Positions 17,311-25,007 of a stretch of 62,852 nt of DNA are shown piece after piece. Below the pieces are notes generated by a model, which was given only the letters and a program-made list of their open reading frames with translations, ran no database searches and was not told the origin of the DNA. The stretch's first letter is position 1. Every line of letters starts with the position of its first letter. The position numbers and the translations under genes are program-made. Source of the stretch: Bacilli bacterium (GTDB lineage: Bacteria; Bacillota_I; Bacilli_A; RF39; UBA660); the NCBI GenBank assembly GCA_016295795.1, contig JAEDKN010000004.1, forward strand, positions 1-62,852. The letters are read 5' to 3'.

Positions 17311-18583
17311 TTACGTGCTTATAATGAAGAAAAGTAACCACTATTATATTTACACATATCGAGATTAAAAAGCCATATATACCCATAAAATAACTTCCTA
17401 CGAATATTATTAAACATTTAATAATTATTGAAACTGCATTATCCCACATAATATATTTTGCTTTGTTAATAGATTGAAGAGTAGAGGAGAGCGGAGCTTG
17501 GATATAATAAAGTAAGAAAAATGGAGCAATTAATCTTAAATATACTACACCTTCATTAGTATTATAAATTATCTTTAAAAATATCTCAGGAAATATAAAT
17601 AAAATTATAGTAATAGGTAAGCCTATTAAAAGAGAAAATAATATAGCTTGCTTTAGTTTTTTCTTCACATAATCAATTCTCTTATTATAATAAGCATTTG
17701 ATATAACCGGTAGTAGTGCACTACTAATAGCATTAGTAAAAAATCCAGGAAGTAATAATAGAGGCATTACATAACCCTCTATAATCCCATATTGAGTTAT
17801 TATATTGCTACTACTAATACCTGCTAGTACAGCTGCACTAGTTAAAAAAATAGGTTCAAAAAAATATCCAATTGATCCAACAAGTCTACCCCCTGTTGTT
17901 GGTAGTGCAATTCTTAAAACCTCTTTTACGTTCATTACATCGGGTTTTATATCCTCACTAGTGATTCTAAAGTTCTTAGGAATAAATAAAAACAAAATAA
18001 GTATAGATGATAATTCACTTACTATATTAACCGCAATCAATCCCGAAACTGCCAAAACTAAACTTTTTTCTAATATTTTAGGTATCAATATAATTATGAG
18101 TATAAGCCTTATTATTTGTTCAAAAATATTTGAAAAAACATGTGGGAACATCTTTTGTTTACCAAAAAAATACCCTCGTAATATACTAGATAAACTGTCA
18201 AATGGAAGTACAAGCGCTATAGCTAATATAGGATAATAACATCTAGGATCTTTCAAAAGGTCAAATGCAAGAGTTGGTGCTATTATTAATATTAGAATCA
18301 TTAAAATAATATTCCAAATAAGTGAAAACGGTATCACTGAAAAAACAACATTCTTATTGTTATGATTATCTTCTGCAATCAATTTACTTATCGCAACTGG
18401 AAATCCTAATTGAGATAACGTCATAAATAAAGAAAAAGTAGGAAAAATAAGCATATAAAGACTAATACCTTCTGTTCCTACAATTCTGGTCATAACTATT
18501 CTTATAACCATTCCCAATATTTTTGTTAATGCACCACCTATAATTAAAATAATTGTAGATATTAAAAATTTTTCTTTTTTCAT
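17294..18583 (-). CDS. SpoVB/MurJ-like polysaccharide-lipid flippase (MOP superfamily)
   Basis: About 429 aa, polytopic with 12-14 predicted helices. The opening G-G-A-L-T-K-I-L-G-M-V-I-R-I, then G-T-E-G-I-S-L-Y, and G-F-P-V-A-I-S-K-L-I-A-E match the SpoVB/YtgP branch. The family flips lipid-linked sugars such as lipid II; SpoVB acts in spore cortex synthesis in Bacillus, but paralogues serve vegetative walls. Start ambiguous: GTG 18592, ATG 18589 or ATG 18583 in frame; 18583 chosen because AGTGAT lies upstream. Confidence 0.82.
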   Translation of the reverse strand: MKKEKFLISTIILIIGGALTKILGMVIRIVMTRIVGTEGISLYMLIFPTFSLFMTLSQLGFPVAISKLIAEDNHNNKNVVFSVIPFSLIWNIILMILILIIAPTLAFDLLKDPRCYYPILAIALVLPFDSLSSILRGYFFGKQKMFPHVFSNIFEQIIRLILIIILIPKILEKSLVLAVSGLIAVNIVSELSSILILFLFIPKNFRITSEDIKPDVMNVKEVLRIALPTTGGRLVGSIGYFFEPIFLTSAAVLAGISSSNIITQYGIIEGYVMPLLLLPGFFTNAISSALLPVISNAYYNKRIDYVKKKLKQAILFSLLIGLPITIILFIFPEIFLKIIYNTNEGVVYLRLIAPFFLLYYIQAPLSSTLQSINKAKYIMWDNAVSIIIKCLIIFVGSYFMGIYGFLISICVNIIVVTFLHYKHVKKALK

Positions 18584-18631
18584 ATTCATCACTTATCAAG
18601 AAATAATATGAAAAATCTCAAAAATAATGAA

Positions 18632-18657
18632 TAAAAAAAACAATGAATATTCATTGC
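18632..18657 (-). terminator. Terminator of the 30-aa membrane peptide gene
   Basis: Perfect palindrome CAATGAATATTCATTG at 18641-18656 followed on the - strand by eight T. Confidence 0.85.
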
Positions 18658-18750
18658 TTACATAAAGTATGATAAAATTGCTGCAACTGATGTACCAATC
18701 ATCGCAATAAGTAATATTATTGTTACTACTTTAATAAATGTTTTATTCAT
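18658..18750 (-). CDS. 30-aa single-pass membrane miniprotein
   Basis: Encodes 30 aa: a short polar head (MNKTFIKVV), then a hydrophobic run with A-M-I-G-T-S-V-A-A and a final S-Y-F-M. It has its own strong SD (GAGGTG, 6 nt before ATG) and its own dedicated terminator right after the stop. Expression is therefore likely. Shape and sequence style (K-head, helix, small-residue S/T-V kink) resemble the Prli42/DUF4044-type miniproteins of Firmicutes, where Prli42 anchors the stressosome in Listeria. That is similarity by eye only. Confidence 0.72.
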   Translation of the reverse strand: MNKTFIKVVTIILLIAMIGTSVAAILSYFM

Positions 18751-18851
18751 TTTATACACCTCTATACAATTATAATAAATTTGTTGGCTTTTGTAAAATG
18801 AAATTATCATAAAAGATTTAAAACTTAATATTATTTATTAGGTGAACAATA

Positions 18852-19484
18852 ATGAATAGAAAACTTAATGCAGCAAAAAATGAGTACTTAAAGCAAAAGA
18901 AATTTTATGTTTTCCTACTTACTTTTATATTAGTGGGAATTATATCAGGAATAATATTTATATTTTTTATAAACGAATCAGATAAAATTAATGTTATTAA
19001 TGAAATCAAGTCTTTTTTTAATCTTGTTAAAACAAGTGATGGAATAAATTACAGCAAATCTCTAGTTAATTCCTTACTAGTTAATATTGGCTATGTTGTA
19101 TTAATATGGTTACTAGGAATATCCATTATAGGATTACCACTTATTATTATCATATTATTCATGAAAAGTTTTATTTTTGGATTTTCAATATCTAGTATTA
19201 TTACATGTTATGGGTTTAAAGGCGTTTTAGGAGCCTTTTTATACACTTTTCCTCATCAAGTAATAGTTTTAATCATATATTTGCTTCTAAGCTTTTATTC
19301 AATGGCTTTTTGTTTCAAATTATTTAGCTATTTATTCCTAAAGAAAAACATCAATTTTAGAAGTGCTATGAAAAAATATGTAAAAATACTTATAATTTCT
19401 TTAGTAATAGTAATTTGTGTATCATTTTATGAGGTGTTTTTATCTACATATTTTATTAAACTTTTTACTTTACTTTTAAAATAG
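18852..19484 (+). CDS. spoIIM: Stage II sporulation protein M-like membrane protein (SpoIIM)
   Basis: 210 aa with four to five membrane helices: 18-38, 75-100, 103-125, 130-155 and 172-200. The SpoIIM-type G-x-x-G-I-I-F-x-F-x-I-N head, an extended loop, and then W-L-L-G-I-S-I-I-G-L-P and F-P-H-Q-V support the family. In sporulators SpoIIM organises the SpoIID-M-P wall-remodelling complex; SpoIIM relatives also occur in non-sporulators. No SpoIID or SpoIIP lies nearby. SD AGGTGA 7 nt upstream. Confidence 0.75.
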   Translation: MNRKLNAAKNEYLKQKKFYVFLLTFILVGIISGIIFIFFINESDKINVINEIKSFFNLVKTSDGINYSKSLVNSLLVNIGYVVLIWLLGISIIGLPLIIIILFMKSFIFGFSISSIITCYGFKGVLGAFLYTFPHQVIVLIIYLLLSFYSMAFCFKLFSYLFLKKNINFRSAMKKYVKILIISLVIVICVSFYEVFLSTYFIKLFTLLLK

Positions 19485-19492
19485 TGTATAAT
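19464..19492 (+). promoter_or_regulatory. Candidate promoter of mnmA
   Basis: TTTACT, 17 nt, TATAAT at 19487-19492, inside and just after the spoIIM 3' end, 18 nt before the mnmA ATG. Confidence 0.5.
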
Positions 19493-19509
19493 TATTCAAG
19501 GTGATGCAA

Positions 19510-20616
19510 ATGAAAAAGGTTGTAATAGGAATGAGTGGGGGAGTAGATAGTAGTGTCGCAGCTATTTTATTGAAACAAGCAGGTTATGAAGTAATTGGAC
19601 TTTTTATGAGAAATTGGGACAGTTCTATTAATAATGATTTTTTAGGTAATCCAAATTTAAATAATAATATATGTCCTCAAGAGCAAGATTACAATGATGC
19701 AGTAGAAGTATGTAAAAAACTTGATATCGAACTTCATAGAATAGATTTTGTAAAAGAATACTGGGACAATGTTTTTAATTATTTTTTAGAAGAATTAAAA
19801 CTAGGTAGAACTCCTAATCCAGATATTATGTGCAACAAATATATAAAGTTTGATGCTTTTGTAAAAGAAGCGAAAAGATTAGGCGCAGATTACATTGCTA
19901 CTGGACACTATGCTAAAATTAAAGACGGCAAATTATATAAAAGTTTTGATACTAATAAAGACCAAACCTATTTCTTATCACAGTTATCAAAAGAACAATT
20001 AAGTAATGTATTATTTCCACTTGGTGATATTGACAAAACTAATGTTAGGAAGATTGCTTCAGAATATGGTCTTATTACTGCTAAGAAAAAAGATTCTACC
20101 GGGATTTGCTTTATTGGAGAGAGAAATTTTAAGGAATTCTTAAAAAATTATTTACCCAATATCCCCGGTGATATAGTAAATATAGAAACAAACGAAAAAA
20201 TTGGTAAACATATTGGACTTATGTATTATACAATTGGTCAAAGAAGAGGCCTAGATATAGGTGGTAATAACGAAAGATTATTTGTTGTAGGTAAAAATCT
20301 AGAAAATAATATTCTGTATGTAGCACTTGGTGAAGATAGTGAATATCTATATTCAGATAGTTGCATAGTAGATAATTTAAACTTTAATTGTGATATAAGG
20401 CCAACAAAATGTTGTGCAAAATTTAGATATCGTGCTAAAGATTATCCTGTAGAATTAGAATATTTAAATGATAAAGAAATACTTGTAAAGTACAATCACA
20501 TAAAATCTGTTACCCCTGGACAAGCATGTGTATTTTATCTAGAAGATCAATGCTTAGGTGGAGGAATCATAAAAGAGGTTAGAAAAGAAAATAAAAAATT
20601 ATGGTATCTATTATAA
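19510..20616 (+). CDS. mnmA: tRNA-specific 2-thiouridylase MnmA
   Basis: ATP-pyrophosphatase that thiolates U34 of Lys, Glu and Gln tRNAs. PP-loop M-S-G-G-V-D-S-S-V (about 7-15), the first catalytic Cys in D-I-M-C-N-K (about 108) and the second in S-T-G-I-C-F-I-G (about 199). The D-Q-T-Y-F-L-S motif and the C-terminal beta-barrel (G-L-D-I-G-G) are also present. ATG 19510 chosen because AAGGTGAT lies 5 nt upstream; the frame extends to a GTG within that SD. Monocistronic. Confidence 0.96.
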   Translation: MKKVVIGMSGGVDSSVAAILLKQAGYEVIGLFMRNWDSSINNDFLGNPNLNNNICPQEQDYNDAVEVCKKLDIELHRIDFVKEYWDNVFNYFLEELKLGRTPNPDIMCNKYIKFDAFVKEAKRLGADYIATGHYAKIKDGKLYKSFDTNKDQTYFLSQLSKEQLSNVLFPLGDIDKTNVRKIASEYGLITAKKKDSTGICFIGERNFKEFLKNYLPNIPGDIVNIETNEKIGKHIGLMYYTIGQRRGLDIGGNNERLFVVGKNLENNILYVALGEDSEYLYSDSCIVDNLNFNCDIRPTKCCAKFRYRAKDYPVELEYLNDKEILVKYNHIKSVTPGQACVFYLEDQCLGGGIIKEVRKENKKLWYLL

Positions 20617-20653
20617 AAGGTAAAAGTTAATTATAACATTTATCTTTTTTTTT
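20615..20653 (+). terminator. Terminator after mnmA
   Basis: Outer stem AAAAGGTAAA / TTTATCTTTT (one G-T), an A-A mismatch, inner stem GTTA / TAAC, loop ATTA, then a T-run. It begins at the mnmA stop. Confidence 0.8.
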
Positions 20654-20678
20654 GTCTTATATTAGATATTAAAAAATA

Positions 20679-20718
20679 TGTAAATTTACACTTGTTTTTT
20701 GTAAATGAAAGTGTTAAA
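20679..20718 (+). promoter_or_regulatory. Candidate operator upstream of the HTH gene
   Basis: A perfect 12-bp palindrome TGTAAATTTACA (20679-20690) overlaps an inverted pair TTTACACTT (20685-20693) and AAGTGTTAAA (20709-20718). This is a plausible autoregulatory binding site for the regulator that starts 32 nt downstream. Confidence 0.45.
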
Positions 20719-20749
20719 CTGAATATAGCATGAAAGGTAGGTAAGTGGT

Positions 20750-21517
20750 ATGAATAAATTAAATGTATTATTGAGTGATTTAGGAATTTCAAAAGTTAGA
20801 TTAGCCAAATATTTAGGTGTTTCCAGACAAATGTTATATAACTATTTAGCGTTGGACAAACTAAGTGATTGGCCTAAAGAAAAAGCCACAAGATTATTTA
20901 GTTTATTAAATATAACCTCAGAAAAGGAACTAGATAAAATTAAAATAGATGGAAACTATATAATCGAAGTTGAGGGAAGACTAAATGAAGGCGTAAAAGA
21001 TGTAACAGAAAGAGAAATCTTAACTGATTTAAAAGGATTTAATAAGAAAGAGCAAGAATTACTTACTGATATTATTAATTTATTAAAAGAAAAACTTGCT
21101 GAAGACAATACTAAGGATACATATAATGCTTTTGTTTATCTATATCATTATTTACAATCAATGGAAACAACAAAAGAATTAAAGTATATACTAGCATATA
21201 TGTCTAAAGCTATGGGATTTACTGATCCAAATGAATTTGTATTTAATCCAGATCAACAATTTATTTTTGAAAGTATTTTATTTTCTGGCATGACTATTTA
21301 CAACAACGGTACAGCTTCTAAAGTTAAACTTGCAGAGTCACACAGAAGATTCGTACAAGATATTGAACATAAAAATGAGGAAAAACTAAGTAGAACCCAA
21401 GAGTTAAATACTGCTAAAGTTCAAGCCTTAAGAGAATTAGGATATACAGAAATAAATGAGAATAATGCAAAAGAAGTTTTAGAAAAGATTGCTGAAATAC
21501 AATCTAGAAAAGTTTAA
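20750..21517 (+). CDS. HTH-domain transcriptional regulator, unknown ligand
   Basis: 255 aa. The N-terminal helix-turn-helix of Xre/Cro type (about 10-35: ISKVRLAKYLGVSRQMLYNY) is followed by a helical region of unknown function containing several Tyr/Leu-rich segments and an acidic-basic C-terminal helix (about 205-255). Long for a simple phage-type repressor. SD weak (TAGGT). An inverted repeat immediately upstream suggests self-regulation. The gene is alone in its transcript, ended by a hairpin; no target operon is adjacent. Confidence 0.75.
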   Translation: MNKLNVLLSDLGISKVRLAKYLGVSRQMLYNYLALDKLSDWPKEKATRLFSLLNITSEKELDKIKIDGNYIIEVEGRLNEGVKDVTEREILTDLKGFNKKEQELLTDIINLLKEKLAEDNTKDTYNAFVYLYHYLQSMETTKELKYILAYMSKAMGFTDPNEFVFNPDQQFIFESILFSGMTIYNNGTASKVKLAESHRRFVQDIEHKNEEKLSRTQELNTAKVQALRELGYTEINENNAKEVLEKIAEIQSRKV

Positions 21518-21542
21518 AATTATTATTTTTTTAATAGAGTAG

Positions 21543-21572
21543 AGTAGTAGTAGAAGTATTACTACTTTTTTA
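21543..21572 (+). terminator. Terminator after the HTH gene
   Basis: AGTAGTAGTA / TATTACTACT (10 bp with one G-T), tetraloop GAAG, then T6. Confidence 0.8.
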
Positions 21573-21594
21573 TTAGATAAAGAAAGGAATATTT

Positions 21595-21717
21595 ATGAAG
21601 ATAATAAAACTAATAATAAGAGAATTCTTAATCTTTCTGGGCATCATAAAAGAGGAAGAAATGAGTAGCGTTTCAAAAGAAAAAACTATGTATAAAAAAG
21701 AAAAAGTTAATGAGTGA
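21595..21717 (+). CDS. Possible 40-aa peptide upstream of the DUF2726-like gene
   Basis: Frame of 40 aa with a hydrophobic/basic N-terminal half (KIIKLIIREFLIFLGII) and a charged tail. AAAGGA lies 6 nt before the ATG, and the 3' end overlaps the next gene by 8 nt (ATGAGTGA), a coupled arrangement. The next gene has no SD of its own, so this frame may serve to bring ribosomes to it. No homology recognised. Confidence 0.45.
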   Translation: MKIIKLIIREFLIFLGIIKEEEMSSVSKEKTMYKKEKVNE

Positions 21718-22081
21718 TTATGAATATAAATTTTATCTCATTTTAGAAGAATTAGAAAAATATAATTATAAAGTTATTCCTCAACTTAATTTGGCAACAG
21801 TAATAGAAAAAGTAAATAATAATAAATATTATAGCGAGTTGTTTAGAAATATCGATTTTGCAATATTTGATAATAAATTAAATGAATTATTGCTTTTGAT
21901 TGAAATTAATGATTCAACACATAATACTAAAAAAAGAAAAGCTAGAGATATTAAAGTTAAGAATATATGTGCAAATGCTGGTATTAATTTAATTACTTTT
22001 TATACAAAATATGCTAATGAGAAAGAATATGTTTTGAATAGAGTTCTTAAAATATTAGAGCTTAATAATAAAAAAGAATAG
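21710..22081 (+). CDS. DUF2726-like protein (PD-(D/E)xK nuclease fold)
   Basis: 123 aa. The pattern N-I-D-F-A-I-F-D, L-L-L-L-I-E-I-N-D-S-T-H-N, then A-R-D-I-K-V-K-N-I-C-A-N-A-G-I-N-L-I matches DUF2726. That family has a restriction-nuclease-like fold with catalytic Asp (about 43) and Glu (about 61). It is missing the zinc-ribbon or topoisomerase parts to which DUF2726 is often fused. No SD; translation probably couples to the short frame upstream. Role unknown; nucleic-acid processing is a family-level guess. Confidence 0.72.
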   Translation: MSDYEYKFYLILEELEKYNYKVIPQLNLATVIEKVNNNKYYSELFRNIDFAIFDNKLNELLLLIEINDSTHNTKKRKARDIKVKNICANAGINLITFYTKYANEKEYVLNRVLKILELNNKKE

Positions 22082-22242
22082 ATATTATAAAAATATAAGT
22101 TTATAAAATATATCAATTATAATCATAAATTATGTTACTTATTCAACTTCCGATAATTGATATTATGTTGCCTTTTAAAAATAAAAATCTTTTATTACAT
22201 ATAAATAAACAATATCCTCTATCATTTAATAACGTTATTTTC

Positions 22243-22286
22243 ATTTGTTATTAATATACCTCTCCTATCTATTATTAATAACAAAT
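22243..22286. repeat. 14-bp perfect inverted repeat
   Basis: ATTTGTTATTAATA (22243-22256) and its exact complement TATTAATAACAAAT (22273-22286), separated by 16 nt. There is no T-run, so it is not a terminator. It could be an operator, an RNA stem or a degenerate mobile-element end. Confidence 0.7.
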
Positions 22287-22427
22287 TGCTATAAAGAAAG
22301 ATAATTGTATTTTAAGTATTATTAATTAATAGATCATTATAATTAATTTAATTTTTATATAATACTAATATATGTATATTACATTTTATGTTTTAAATGA
22401 AAGATATAATTATTGGTTACATTTATC

Positions 22428-22473
22428 TTGCATCGAGATGAATAATTATCTTACTTTTAAATTCTCGATGCAA
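22428..22473. repeat. 11-bp perfect inverted repeat with GC-containing arms
   Basis: TTGCATCGAGA (22428-22438) and TCTCGATGCAA (22463-22473), 24 nt apart. The right arm lies 2 nt upstream of a TATAAT, so it could be an operator overlapping the promoter of the DUF1540-like gene. Confidence 0.7.
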
Positions 22474-22502
22474 AATATAATTTATAATTTTATGTATAAA
22501 TC

Positions 22503-22536
22503 TCCCCTTTTGAGGCAAAATTATAGTAGGAGGGGA
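22503..22536 (+). promoter_or_regulatory. Leader hairpin that can hide the ribosome binding site
   Basis: TCCCCT (22503-22508) is complementary to AGGGGA (22531-22536), which is part of the SD AGGAGGGG of the gene at 22541. A competing small hairpin CCT-TTTG-AGG starts within the same region, so two alternative folds exist. Confidence 0.4.
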
Positions 22537-22540
22537 ATTT

Positions 22541-22768
22541 ATGAATAAAAATAAAGAAAACGAAAAAAATCAAAAGATTAAATGCGATGTTTCTAGCTGC
22601 GATTACAATAATTGTGATGATGAGTGCTGTACACTAGAGGAAATTAAAGTAAGCTGCAAGTGTGGAAGTGATGAAGCAACAGAAAAAAAAGAGACTATCT
22701 GTGATAGTTTTAAATGCAAATCTGATTGTGAAGAATTCGAAGACGATGAAGACACAGAAGAAGAGTAG
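22541..22768 (+). CDS. DUF1540-like small Cys-rich acidic protein
   Basis: 75 aa. Cysteine spacing K-C-D-V-S-S-C-x3-N-x-C-D-D-E-C-C, then I-K-V-S-C-K-C and T-I-C-D-S-F-K-C fits the DUF1540 pattern of Clostridia and Bacilli. The family probably binds metal, but its function is unknown. About 10 cysteines, plus a long acidic tail (E/D-rich, ending DTEEE). The unusually strong SD AGGAGGGG can be sequestered by its leader. Monocistronic with its own terminator. Confidence 0.8.
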   Translation: MNKNKENEKNQKIKCDVSSCDYNNCDDECCTLEEIKVSCKCGSDEATEKKETICDSFKCKSDCEEFEDDEDTEEE

Positions 22769-22787
22769 GAATCCCCTACTCTTTTTA
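22762..22787 (+). terminator. Terminator after the DUF1540-like gene
   Basis: AGAGTAGG / CCTACTCT (8 bp), 5-nt loop, then T-run; the stop codon is within the left arm. Confidence 0.85.
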
Positions 22788-22793
22788 CATACC

Positions 22794-23966
22794 CTATTTT
22801 AATTTGTCCAAAAAGCTAGTACCAATTCCAGGATTTATTACTCCGAAATTATCAGCAATGGTTGCCCCAACGTCTGCTAATGTATTTAAAATATCAAGTT
22901 TAGATGGATTTTGAAGACATCTATTATAAACAATTACAGGTACGTTTTCCCTTGTATGGCTATTTGATAATGTAGGATCGTTTCCGTGATCTGCAGTTAT
23001 TATTAACAAATCATCATCGGCTAATTTATTTAAAATAAGTGGAATTTCAACATCTAATTCTTCAATACATCTAGCATATCCTTCGACATCTTTATTATGA
23101 CCATATAATTGGTCAAAGTCATTTAAGTTAATCATACATAAACCAGTAAAATTCTTCTCCATTATGTCCATCAATTTATTAATAGCTTCTGCATTATTAT
23201 TATTTGATTTAACAACTTTAGTTATTCCTTCGCTATTAAAAATATCATTTATTTTACCTATAGATATAACACTATAATTTTTATCTTTAAGAGAATTTAA
23301 AATACTACGAGATGGTGGATTTACGGAATATTCACACTTTTCATTAGTAAATCTATATTTACCATTTTTGCCAGTAAATGGCTTAGCAATAATTCGCGCT
23401 ATTTTCCAATCCTCTTTGCTTGTTAATTGCCTAATGATTCTACAATATTCGTTTAGCTTAGATATTGGAATAACATCTTCATGTGCTGCAATTTGCAAAG
23501 TGGAATTATATGAAGTAAATAGAATCAGCGAACCATATTCCATATGTCTATCACCAAGTTCTGCAAGAATATCTCTACCATCATTTGTAGTAACTTTATT
23601 TCCGATAATTCTTCTTTTTATAAGGGATTCTATCTTATCAATAAGTTCAGTAGGAAAACCTTTTTCAGTAAAAGTATGGAAAGGAACATAGTTTTCTATA
23701 CCAACCAATTCATAATGACCAACTAAGCTATCTTTACCCGCATTTTTAGGCCTTGCGATAGTATAATAAGCTTCTACATTCTCATTATCATTCATATTTA
23801 TCGTATCTAATATTCCTAACTTTTCTAGATTAGGAATAAACAATTTATAATTATCATTTATATTTTTTAATGTGTTTGCACCAGAATCCCCGTATTCTTT
23901 TGCATCTATCGCTTCCCCTACTCCTAAGGAATCCAAAACCATTAAAAAAATTCTTTTATATTTCAT
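22794..23966 (-). CDS. deoB: Phosphopentomutase DeoB
   Basis: Interconverts ribose/deoxyribose 1- and 5-phosphates; alkaline-phosphatase superfamily with two Mn ions. Metal motifs: L-D-S-L-G-V-G-E (about 11), A-D-H-G-N-D-P-T (about 326) with S-H-T-R-E-N-V-P following. The phospho-acceptor loop reads G-K-D-S-L-V-G-H, with serine (residue 80) where characterised enzymes have threonine (G-K-D-T). 390 aa is normal. The ATG overlaps the xerD 3' end by 11 nt and its SD (AGAAGGAG) is inside xerD; xerD-deoB is the Bacillus order. Confidence 0.9.
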   Translation of the reverse strand: MKYKRIFLMVLDSLGVGEAIDAKEYGDSGANTLKNINDNYKLFIPNLEKLGILDTINMNDNENVEAYYTIARPKNAGKDSLVGHYELVGIENYVPFHTFTEKGFPTELIDKIESLIKRRIIGNKVTTNDGRDILAELGDRHMEYGSLILFTSYNSTLQIAAHEDVIPISKLNEYCRIIRQLTSKEDWKIARIIAKPFTGKNGKYRFTNEKCEYSVNPPSRSILNSLKDKNYSVISIGKINDIFNSEGITKVVKSNNNNAEAINKLMDIMEKNFTGLCMINLNDFDQLYGHNKDVEGYARCIEELDVEIPLILNKLADDDLLIITADHGNDPTLSNSHTRENVPVIVYNRCLQNPSKLDILNTLADVGATIADNFGVINPGIGTSFLDKLK

Positions 23967-24876
23967 TATTACTATCTCCTTCTATACTACTTTTACTACT
24001 TCGTGGATGATATTTTTTGTAATCATTTTTTATTCTATTATTAGAAATATGTGTATATATTTTTGTTGTTGCAATATCACTATGACCTAACAACTCTTGT
24101 ATAGTTCTTAAATCAGCTCCATACTCTAACATATGTGTAGCAAAAGAATGTCTTAAAGTATGTGGCGAAACATCTACATTAATATTCTTTTCTTTTAAAA
24201 GCCTTTTTAATATCTTAAAGAAACTAAATCTGCTTAGACCACCACCTAAATTATTTAAAAAGAGATATTCAGACTTTTTATTTTTAGATAATTTAGGACG
24301 ATATTTCAGATATTCATTAATATAATATAATACATATTCTCCAATAGGAACTATTCTTTCTTTATTACCCTTTCCGACACATCTTATTATACAGTTTTCC
24401 AAATCAATATCAGAAAGTTTTAAGTTTAATAATTCACTTATTCTAAGTCCAGTTCCGTATAATAATTCTAACATAGCTTTATTACGATAGTCAAATGCGG
24501 TCTTACACTCAATATTAAGAAGTCTGTCCACCTCATCTACTGTCATGACTTTAGGAAGTGACTTTTTTGTTTTTGGCCTTTCTATCGTCTGTGAAACATC
24601 ATGTTTTATTATTCCTTTTTGAAATAGATAATTATGAAAGTTTTTAATAGTTGTTAATTTTCTAGCTATCGATGTTATAGTATATTCATTTTGCTTTAAA
24701 TATATTAAATAATTAGAAATATCTTCTTTTGTTATATCTTCAGCTTTAAAGACTTTTAAAGTTTCGAGATAATCACGATATTTTATCAAATCTTCGTGAT
24801 ATGAGTAAATTGTATTTTCCGTTAATCTTCTTTCAAATCTTACATAATTTATATAGTCTTCTATTTCATTATCCAT
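23956..24876 (-). CDS. xerD: Tyrosine recombinase XerD (XerC/D family)
   Basis: Resolves chromosome dimers at dif. The N-terminal SAM-like domain (about 1-85) is followed by the catalytic domain. Catalytic residues all present: Arg in G-T-G-L-R-I-S-E (about 143), Lys in G-K-G-N-K-E-R (about 167), H-x-x-R in H-T-L-R-H-S-F-A-T-H (about 237), His in L-L-G-H-S-D-I, and Tyr in T-T-K-I-Y-T-H. 306 aa. Operon with deoB favours XerD over XerC. A dif site was not found in this window. Confidence 0.9.
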   Translation of the reverse strand: MDNEIEDYINYVRFERRLTENTIYSYHEDLIKYRDYLETLKVFKAEDITKEDISNYLIYLKQNEYTITSIARKLTTIKNFHNYLFQKGIIKHDVSQTIERPKTKKSLPKVMTVDEVDRLLNIECKTAFDYRNKAMLELLYGTGLRISELLNLKLSDIDLENCIIRCVGKGNKERIVPIGEYVLYYINEYLKYRPKLSKNKKSEYLFLNNLGGGLSRFSFFKILKRLLKEKNINVDVSPHTLRHSFATHMLEYGADLRTIQELLGHSDIATTKIYTHISNNRIKNDYKKYHPRSSKSSIEGDSNNEI

Positions 24877-25007
24877 TATATCAACTCCATCAAATTAGTA
24901 AAAAATATTATCTAATCTAACAATGATTATTATATCATATTATTTTCCTATTTAATAGACGGATTATTTTTCATATGTTAAAATATATATGAGAAAAAGG
25001 TGATAAT

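Larger units (their letters stand above)
22082..22540. other. Gene-free 459-bp stretch with two inverted repeats
   Basis: No supported reading frame, tRNA or terminator. It is extremely AT-rich and holds two perfect inverted repeats, listed separately, a possible -10 box (TATAAT at 22476-22481) and the leader of the DUF1540-like gene. Confidence 0.6.

Noticed and set aside
22082..22540. CRISPR array or tRNA gene in the long gap
   Set aside because: No regularly spaced repeat and no cloverleaf or CCA end; only two unrelated inverted repeats.
23956..24876. Phage or integron integrase instead of XerD
   Set aside because: Linked to deoB as in Bacillus, 306 aa of Xer type, and no att-like repeats or phage genes nearby.
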